DNA from: an uncultured Lachnospiraceae bacterium
Lineage (GTDB): Bacteria; Bacillota; Clostridia; Lachnospirales; Lachnospiraceae
Length of the DNA stretch: 64,000 nucleotides
Direction of reading: 5' to 3'
Assembly: GCA_910579615.1 (NCBI GenBank)
Contig: CAJTUA010000022.1
Location: 4,899-68,898, forward strand
This document shows, piece by piece, positions 58,459 through 64,000 of this stretch (positions are counted from its first letter, which is position 1; every line of letters starts with the position of its first letter). Under the pieces are notes generated by a model. It ran no database searches, was not told the DNA's origin, and worked only from the letters and a program-made list of their open reading frames with translations. Made by a program: the position numbers and the translations under genes.

Positions 58459-60036
58459 ATGAAGCAGGATGATATCGAAAAATACGTGGACAAAATTTAT
58501 GCCTATGCCCTCGCAAAAACCTTTTCCGAGGCGGAGGCAGAAGAACTCTCGCAGGAAATCCTTTTAACCGCCATCACATCCCTGCCAAAGCTTCGGGACG
58601 AAAACCGTTTCGAGCCATGGCTCTGGGGACTGGCGGCAAACGTTGCCAAAAGCTTCCGGCGTAGCATGGGCAGACAGCGCGCGATGTTTGTCTACAATGC
58701 CCCGGAAGAAATGTTAGACCTCCCGGTTCTTGAGGACGGCGATGAGGAGCTTTATTCCCTGCTACGGGAAAAAATCGCCATGCTCTCAAAGCTTTACCGC
58801 GATATTATCATCCTCCACTACTACGACGGGCTTTCCACAAAACAGATTGCAAAAACGCTTGGCATCCCGGAAGGAACCGTCACCTGGCGGCTTTCGCAGG
58901 CGCGGCAAAAACTAAAAAAGGAGTGTGACCATATGGAAGAAACCGCATTAAAACCAACCAGAATAAGAATTAGCATTTACGGCTCCGGAAATTACAACGG
59001 CGACACAATCCCGTTCCCGGAGGTATACATTAACGACTCGCTCTCGCAAAACATCCTTGCCTTATGCAATGGGGAGGCAAAAAGCATCGAAGAACTCGCA
59101 AAGCTTTCGGGCGTTCCCGCCTATTATATCGAGGAGCGCGCAGAAAATCTAAAAAACCGCTGTGCAGTTCTGGAACCAACCAAGGGAAAGTATTTGACGG
59201 ACTTCATTATTTACGATGACCGGCACGGAAAATACTGCGAGGAAAATGCAGAAGCTGCCCTCGCGCCCATCCTACCGAAGCTTGCCGCCGCCATGGCACA
59301 ATTTTTCGGCGAAATCAAAAAACTTGATTTCTACCGCGCGGAAAAATCAGAGGATGAAATCAACTATCTCTGCGGGATTCTGGCATTTGACGTTCTCTCG
59401 GCAAAATACAATACGCAAACCGTTTCCGCAAAATACGGCAATACCTCCTACCCGCTTATCCCTGCCAATTATGACGGGCAAAGCTGGCGCTACATCGGGT
59501 TTATGGAGAGCGGGAAATACCACCGCACGGGCATCGGCCGCCAGATGAGCCTCAACCATTCCGGACAATGCGGCACCTGCAGGCATGATGTCTTCTCCCT
59601 GCGCGGCTTTGGCTTCCGCAATATGATGTATGACTATTATATCCATGTCTGCGAGCAGCTTTTGTTTGGCAGGGCATCCGACGCAGACGAATTCAACCTC
59701 GCAAATGCCGTAAAGGATGGCTACATCGTAAAGCGTGGGGAGGAATTCTTTGTGACCGTCCCGGCTTTTACCATGCAGCAGAAGGAGCAATTCGACCAGA
59801 TTGCCAATGCCTGCCTTGCCCCGCTTATGCCAGAGTACGCCAAATTAGTTGCGCAGTTTACGCAGGAATATAAAAAATTATTCCCGAAGCATTTAGCAGA
59901 CGATGTGCAGAGAATGTGCCATGAATTTTTCCTTGGGTGTTACGATACGGTATCTGCTTACTGCAGGAAAGAAGGGCTGCTTGCCGCGCCGAAGAATGCG
60001 TGGGTGTGCGATGTGATGACACAGTGGAAAGCATAA
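58459..60036 (+). CDS. ECF-like sigma-70 factor fused to a large C-terminal domain
   Basis: 525 residues with AGGAGG eight bases before ATG. Residues 1-75 are sigma region 2 (YVDKIYAYALAKTFSEAEAEELSQEI, then RFEPWLWGLAANVAKSFRR). Residues 100-155 are region 4 (LYRDIIILHYYDGLSTKQIAKTLGIPEGTVTWRLSQARQKL). The remaining 370 residues are not an ordinary anti-sigma target. A winged-helix-like stretch (about 190-245, CNGEAKSIEELAKLSGVPAYYIEERAENL) is followed by a helical domain with a Cys motif GQCGTCRHDVF (about 372-382) and a second helical repeat ending in a Cys-containing tail (about 450-525). It probably senses a ligand or redox state and controls its own sigma module. No anti-sigma gene is adjacent. 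Confidence 0.8.
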   Translation: MKQDDIEKYVDKIYAYALAKTFSEAEAEELSQEILLTAITSLPKLRDENRFEPWLWGLAANVAKSFRRSMGRQRAMFVYNAPEEMLDLPVLEDGDEELYSLLREKIAMLSKLYRDIIILHYYDGLSTKQIAKTLGIPEGTVTWRLSQARQKLKKECDHMEETALKPTRIRISIYGSGNYNGDTIPFPEVYINDSLSQNILALCNGEAKSIEELAKLSGVPAYYIEERAENLKNRCAVLEPTKGKYLTDFIIYDDRHGKYCEENAEAALAPILPKLAAAMAQFFGEIKKLDFYRAEKSEDEINYLCGILAFDVLSAKYNTQTVSAKYGNTSYPLIPANYDGQSWRYIGFMESGKYHRTGIGRQMSLNHSGQCGTCRHDVFSLRGFGFRNMMYDYYIHVCEQLLFGRASDADEFNLANAVKDGYIVKRGEEFFVTVPAFTMQQKEQFDQIANACLAPLMPEYAKLVAQFTQEYKKLFPKHLADDVQRMCHEFFLGCYDTVSAYCRKEGLLAAPKNAWVCDVMTQWKA

Positions 60037-60129
60037 AATAAAGCGTGCTGTAAATATTCAGGGGGATACGTTCCCCATTCTGTAGGGGTACGATTTCCTA
60101 ACTGCCTTATGGCAGCCGTGATAACGATG

Positions 60130-60170
60130 TCCCCCGCAAGTTTGGAGCTTTCACTCTGGCTTGCGGGGGA
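60130..60170. terminator. Bidirectional terminator between the sigma-like and AAA genes
   Basis: TCCCCCGCAAG (60130-60140) pairs perfectly with CTTGCGGGGGA (60160-60170). It is followed by TTTCCC on the plus side and lies 13 bases before the stop of the minus-strand AAA gene. It can serve both convergent genes. The preceding 60037-60129 holds only weaker GGGG/CCCC stems. Confidence 0.65.
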
Positions 60171-60183
60171 TTTCCCGTAAAAA

Positions 60184-61761
60184 TCAAAATTTCTCTATTC
60201 TTTCTATCACGCAGCTGTGCGGCTTGTCCATCTTCTCCTTGTCATAATTGATACCGACAAGCAAAATCTCCCCCATGTAGCCCTCCAATGCCTGCGTATA
60301 TTTTCTGTCTTTTATTTGCTGCAAAGCCGTGTCAGCAGATTTATTATACTTTAATTCTATGACAAGCGCAGGCTTATCCCTATGCGGCAGCGGCAGGAAA
60401 ACAATATCCGCAAACCCACGCCCGCTCGGGAATTCCCGAATCATTTTATAATCTTTTACAGCACTGTAATAAGCAAGGGAAACCGCGCAGGCAAGGGAAT
60501 TTTCATTGTTATAAGTCAAAATCGACGCTACTTGCGTATGCGCCTTATCAAGCCCTTCGGCAACGCTCTTCTCATCGCAGCACAAAGTATCTTCCAACAG
60601 TTTATCCGATGCCTTTAAAATGTGCATGACTTCCGGCCAACCGCTGACGCTCATCGCATTTTCAAATTCGCGGCGAATTTCCTTGTTCGGAATAAACGCT
60701 TCTTCCCGCTCGGAGTCATAAGCTAAGTATCCCAGATGAATCAATAATGTCAGCACATCGTCCTTTGTCCTGAAATTTCGCATATCGTTCTGGAAGCTGC
60801 GCGTATTGACCCGGATACGCCCACCGCCAAGCATCTGCACGATATCCGCGCGCAGTCCGTCAAAATCCATATCCATATAAATTTTCAGCGCGTCATAGGT
60901 TTCCGTGGAGGTCCAGTAATTGGAATATTTATGGCATACCATCGCCTCCACAACGGAGCGCGGGTTGTAAATATGCCGAAACTTCGTAAATGTATACCCG
61001 TCGTACCAACTGCTTGCCTCGTCAAAATCCATTCCAAACTGGTTACATAGGACTTTTACCTCTGTATCCGTAAAACCGGTATATTCTTCCAGCCTTTTTT
61101 GGTCCGTCATGGAGTATTCCCAAAACATATTCAATGCGGAATGGATACCGTATTTTTTTACCGGGAGAATCCCTGTCATGTAGGCAAGCGCGACATATGG
61201 TTGGTCCTTTAAAAGATTGCGCAAAAAATCAAGATACTGCTTCTGCAGCTCCTCCGACTCCTGCCTTTCGCGCATCACACTGTCCCACTCGTCAATCAGG
61301 AAAATGAATTTCCGCCCTGTTTTTTGATAAATTTTCCGTAATGCCGCCGCAAATTTCGTAATACCGGCTTTTAAAAATTCTCCATATACCTCGTAGAGCT
61401 CTTCGAGCACTTCCTGTTCCAGATAATCAAGAATTTTCCCCGCGCCCGCTTCAATTAAGAATTGCTGCATATTTAAAAAAATCACGTCGTACTGGTTTAA
61501 ATATGTCTCAAAGGATGGCTCATGTTCTATTTTCCGTCCGGAAAACAATTCCCTGGAATCACAGCCAAGACCATAATATGCCGCCAGCATTTTTAGCGCC
61601 ATAGATTTTCCGAAGCGCCGCGGTCTGCTGACACAGATAAATTTCTGCTCTGTGCTTACACATTTATTTGTATACGCAATCAGCCCTGTTTTATCTATAT
61701 ATATCTCCGAGCTGATGGATTCCCGGAAACCACTATTTCCCGGATTTAAATAAATCCCCAT
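60184..61761 (-). CDS. AAA-ATPase-like protein with C-terminal PD-(D/E)XK nuclease-like domain
   Basis: 525 residues from ATG 61759-61761 (GGGAGG six bases upstream). The start FYLNPG-type motif (MGIYLNPGNSGFRESISS, YIDKTGLI) and Walker A CVSRPRRFGKSMALKML with Walker B FIFLIDEWDSVM mark the AAA-ATPase_like family. The C-terminus carries the nuclease-like core RGFADIVFLP then ALVIELKYNKSADTALQQI. Members are widespread and often expanded in gut bacteria, and their function is not established; roles in defence or DNA processing have been suggested. The gene is single here, facing the sigma-like gene. Confidence 0.88.
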   Translation of the reverse strand: MGIYLNPGNSGFRESISSEIYIDKTGLIAYTNKCVSTEQKFICVSRPRRFGKSMALKMLAAYYGLGCDSRELFSGRKIEHEPSFETYLNQYDVIFLNMQQFLIEAGAGKILDYLEQEVLEELYEVYGEFLKAGITKFAAALRKIYQKTGRKFIFLIDEWDSVMRERQESEELQKQYLDFLRNLLKDQPYVALAYMTGILPVKKYGIHSALNMFWEYSMTDQKRLEEYTGFTDTEVKVLCNQFGMDFDEASSWYDGYTFTKFRHIYNPRSVVEAMVCHKYSNYWTSTETYDALKIYMDMDFDGLRADIVQMLGGGRIRVNTRSFQNDMRNFRTKDDVLTLLIHLGYLAYDSEREEAFIPNKEIRREFENAMSVSGWPEVMHILKASDKLLEDTLCCDEKSVAEGLDKAHTQVASILTYNNENSLACAVSLAYYSAVKDYKMIREFPSGRGFADIVFLPLPHRDKPALVIELKYNKSADTALQQIKDRKYTQALEGYMGEILLVGINYDKEKMDKPHSCVIERIEKF

Positions 61762-61836
61762 ATACATCCTCCCTTCCAATTACACATATTATACCACAGC
61801 CAAACCCTCCCTGTAAACCTTCTTTCCACTTAAGTC

Positions 61837-62730
61837 TCAAAAAACCACCGTTACCGCAAGCCTTCCCTCCTGATATTCCGCCCAAATCTGCCCGCCCATC
61901 TGCGCGGTAAAGGTCTTCGCAATGGAGAGCCCAAGCCCCCCTGCCTCCTTTGCCGCCTCAACAGAGAAAAAACGGTCAAAAATCTTTCCAACCAGCACCC
62001 CATCCAGCCCTGCCGCTGTGTTTTCAAAACAAACCCTCCCGTCCTCATACAGCGTCACCTTGAAATCCCCATCGCTGTATTTAAGCGCATTGCCTAGCAG
62101 ATTTTCAAAAATCCGCGAAAGCGCGTTTTGATTTAGTTCCCGCACCACGCGCTTTTTTGGCATCACAATTTCCGGTACAATCCCACGCTGTGCAAACACT
62201 GCGTAGTACGCTGCCAGGCTTTCCTCCAACACCTTCCCAATGTCAACGGGCGAAAAACATAGCGCTTGCGGTTTTGAACGGATGAGCGAATAGCGGAACA
62301 ATTCCTCCGTCAGTTGTACCATCACCGCCACACGGTTTTCAATCAGCCCAAGATAGCGCTTTGCTTCCACCGATTTTTCCTCTGTGGAAAGCAAATGCAG
62401 ATACCCACAGATTGCAGTCAGTGGTGTGCGCAAATCATGGGAAATATTTGCGACCGCCTCCTTTTGTTCGCGGTCGCCGTTCTGATATTTTAATCTCTGC
62501 TCCCGAAGCAGGACAAGCTGCCGGTTCAACCCGGCAGCAAGCGCCCGCACACTTTTATCACGCGAAGGAACCGTGAGCAATGTGTTCGTGTCCACGGCAA
62601 GATGCTTCTCCAATCCCGCATTAATTTCTCCTATACTTTTCTTTATCAGATATAATTTTATGCAGAGCACAATGACTGCCATAAGCAGCATACCACAGAG
62701 AAAATACAGAAAAAATACCGGAATATGCAT
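61837..62730 (-). CDS. Sensor histidine kinase
   Basis: 297 residues from ATG 62728-62730 (AAGGGGG upstream). One N-terminal transmembrane helix (about 3-25), a short linker, H-box AVANISHDLRTPLTAICGYLHLL, N-box ENLLGNALKYSDGDFK and a G2-like GLGLSIAKTFTAQMGG. The G1 box is degenerate, which is common in short kinases of lantibiotic-immunity clusters. It follows the ABC permease gene by about 50 bases. No response regulator or ATPase gene is in the window; they would be expected beyond the insertion sequence at the right edge. Confidence 0.88.
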   Translation of the reverse strand: MHIPVFFLYFLCGMLLMAVIVLCIKLYLIKKSIGEINAGLEKHLAVDTNTLLTVPSRDKSVRALAAGLNRQLVLLREQRLKYQNGDREQKEAVANISHDLRTPLTAICGYLHLLSTEEKSVEAKRYLGLIENRVAVMVQLTEELFRYSLIRSKPQALCFSPVDIGKVLEESLAAYYAVFAQRGIVPEIVMPKKRVVRELNQNALSRIFENLLGNALKYSDGDFKVTLYEDGRVCFENTAAGLDGVLVGKIFDRFFSVEAAKEAGGLGLSIAKTFTAQMGGQIWAEYQEGRLAVTVVF

Positions 62731-62781
62731 CGTTATGCCCCCTTCACTTAAAGATAAAAACTTTCCCAAAAAAAGTCTGTT

Positions 62782-63612
62782 TCATTTCAAATCCTTGCGT
62801 TCAAACGCAAAAATCCCCATAATTGTCACCAAAACCGCCAGAACCATCGAGGAAAGCAACATCCGTACCGGGTGCGCCACCTCGTTTGACGCCAGGCGCA
62901 GCCCCTGCCCCGCCGGAATTACATCGATGACAAAATCAAGAACCCCGCGCGCTGCCCCATCAACATAGAGCGGATTCGGTTTCGGGTCATCAAATACGAC
63001 TCCTTCCGCCGTAAACATCACATCGCTGACCGTTTCCGGCTGTGCAAGCCGGTTCATCATGGTGCTTGCAACAAATAGCAGCGCGAAAAAGACCAGGATG
63101 GTGACAACAGCACCGACGGATTTATTTTGCAAAAGCATATTGATGAACGTGAAAATTGCGCAGAAGGCAAACAGGAACATCATCAAAACCAAGACACAGA
63201 CAAATACGGGAAATGCGCCCATATTCCATACACCGAACGTCGGAATCCCAACCAGCCCGCCCAAAAGCCCCATGCACATCATAAAAAACGACGCACAAAA
63301 GGTTAACAGCAGGTTAGAAAGATAAATGCTTCTTCTTGTATATCCTGCAATGATTTTATTGCGCACCACACCGTCGCTATATTCTACGCTCAGGTACAAT
63401 GTAATAAACACTGCGGCAAACAGCCCGATTACAATTGCAAACTGGAAATAATAATCCTCCAGAAAATGCCCGCCGCCTGCCAGACCGCTTTTCTCCTGCC
63501 TGCAGCCGTTGAGCATATAAATCACCGCGTAGCCAAAGAGAACCACACTGATAAGCCAGAACACATAATCTTTTAAAAGCCTTGTAAAATTTGCACGAAA
63601 AAGCCGATTCAT
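62782..63612 (-). CDS. ABC-2 type transporter permease (lantibiotic-immunity-like)
   Basis: 276 residues from ATG 63610-63612 (AAAGGAG upstream). Six hydrophobic segments lie near 14-36, 57-78, 100-125, 135-165, 172-195 and 246-268. A large loop between the fifth and sixth holds PNPLYVDGAARGVLDFVIDVIP. This fits the permease subunits of LanFEG-type or related ABC exporters. Its ATPase partner is not in the window. Transposase sequence begins about 175 bases upstream in the opposite direction, so the operon is probably interrupted by the insertion. Confidence 0.82.
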   Translation of the reverse strand: MNRLFRANFTRLLKDYVFWLISVVLFGYAVIYMLNGCRQEKSGLAGGGHFLEDYYFQFAIVIGLFAAVFITLYLSVEYSDGVVRNKIIAGYTRRSIYLSNLLLTFCASFFMMCMGLLGGLVGIPTFGVWNMGAFPVFVCVLVLMMFLFAFCAIFTFINMLLQNKSVGAVVTILVFFALLFVASTMMNRLAQPETVSDVMFTAEGVVFDDPKPNPLYVDGAARGVLDFVIDVIPAGQGLRLASNEVAHPVRMLLSSMVLAVLVTIMGIFAFERKDLK

Positions 63613-63689
63613 ATACCGCTCCTTTCTCACTTTAACATTCCATTTAGGCGTTTGCGAAACACCAGAACCCACATAAATACGGGATTCTC

Positions 63690-64000
63690 TTTGTTACAAA
63701 ATAAAACAACTCCTCACTGGTCTGTGGTATAATTGAAATGTCCAGTAACAATTATCCATATCCACCAGTAAAGGAGTCGTATCTATATGATAACACATAA
63801 ACAGCTCTCTTTGGCAGATATTTTTACCGATTGCCAAAATAAATTTGATAATGATAAATATCAGTTCCTCGAACTTCTCGAAAATACCATTAACTTAGAT
63901 GAAATTGTCCCAGTATCCTTTATTTCTCATTTCCATGCCGCCACCGGCAGGCCCCGTAAGCATCTGCTTTACCCAATGCTCAGGGCTCTGTTATTACAGC
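63690..64000 (+). mobile_element. Left part of an insertion sequence (runs off right edge)
   Basis: Contains the transposase start and its promoter-like box TATAAT (63728-63733). The exact left end is not fixed: the stretch TTGTTACAAAATAAAACAAC (63691-63710) could hold the terminal repeat, but the right end is needed to tell. Confidence 0.55.
63787..64000 (+). CDS. Transposase, DUF772/IS1182-like, N-terminal part
   Basis: 71 codons to the edge of the window, ATG 63787-63789 with AAAGGAG upstream. LSLADIFTDCQNKFDNDKYQ is followed by FLELLENTINLDEIVPVSF, HAATGRPRKHLLYPMLRALL and LQ. This is the N-terminal DUF772-type helical domain of transposases common in Clostridia, ahead of a DDE catalytic domain that must lie outside. 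IS family assignment is tentative. Confidence 0.75.
   Translation, partial: MITHKQLSLADIFTDCQNKFDNDKYQFLELLENTINLDEIVPVSFISHFHAATGRPRKHLLYPMLRALLLQ

Overview
The window is a 64 kb chromosomal stretch from a low-to-mid GC Firmicute, most likely a gut Clostridium of the Lachnospiraceae type. The grounds are a PolC-type DNA polymerase III, the gene order pyrH-frr-uppS-cdsA-dxr-rseP-ispG-polC, MEP-pathway isoprenoid genes, BceAB/BceRS-like detoxification modules, a domain-permuted family 3 beta-glucosidase, and AAGGAGG ribosome binding sites. Almost everything is on the minus strand. The plus-strand genes are a small membrane protein (1.6 kb), a TetR regulator and a sigma factor fusion (57.7-60.0 kb), and a transposase that runs off the right edge. 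I saw no rRNA, tRNA or CRISPR array.

Layout. 0-1.4 kb: a TetR regulator and the start of an ABC exporter. 1.6-4.9 kb: a small membrane protein, an amidase with a 12-Asp tract and SPOR domain, a nucleotidyltransferase, a frameshifted phosphotransferase, and two overlapping orphan reading frames. 4.96-16.4 kb: the core cluster polC, ispG, rseP, dxr, cdsA, uppS, frr, pyrH (replication, MEP isoprenoids, undecaprenyl carrier, phospholipid and translation). 16.5-26.9 kb: polysaccharide deacetylase, an FtsX-type ABC transporter with its two-component system, thioredoxin reductase, serine acetyltransferase, an aldose epimerase-like protein and a C26 glutamine amidotransferase-like protein. 27-36.7 kb: YgiQ radical SAM, a membrane glycerophosphodiesterase, an ArsR-type regulator, FtsK/SpoIIIE and UppP. 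36.7-41.9 kb: decayed fragments around a permuted GH3 beta-glucosidase and two GNAT acetyltransferases. 42.3-46.3 kb: a bacterial Pnkp/Hen1 RNA repair cassette. 46.4-52.7 kb: a BceAB/BceRS-like module and an S41 peptidase. 52.9-58.3 kb: an MMPL exporter with a YhgE-like partner, facing a divergent TetR gene across three near-identical operators. 58.5-61.8 kb: an ECF-like sigma factor with a 370-residue extension, and an AAA/PD-(D/E)XK protein. 61.8-64 kb: a histidine kinase and an ABC permease next to an incoming insertion sequence.

The signal that ordinary gene annotation does not explain is a family of about 105 bp intergenic elements at 29.0, 31.1 and 49.3 kb. Each ends, on the transcribed strand, with the box TGCGGAACTTAAAA directly before the ribosome binding site of the downstream gene. 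Each can fold into a long hairpin whose arms differ in sequence between copies but keep their pairing, including G-U changes. At two loci one hairpin arm is present twice as an exact copy, so the middle strand has two alternative partners. That is the geometry of an RNA switch or attenuator.

Several genes carry single-base frameshifts or truncations (3.9-4.5, 36.7-36.9, 37.2, 40.4-40.9 kb). Two of the frameshifts sit in or next to G runs, so assembly error is possible there. Start codons were moved inward from the longest frame wherever a ribosome binding site and family length favoured it.
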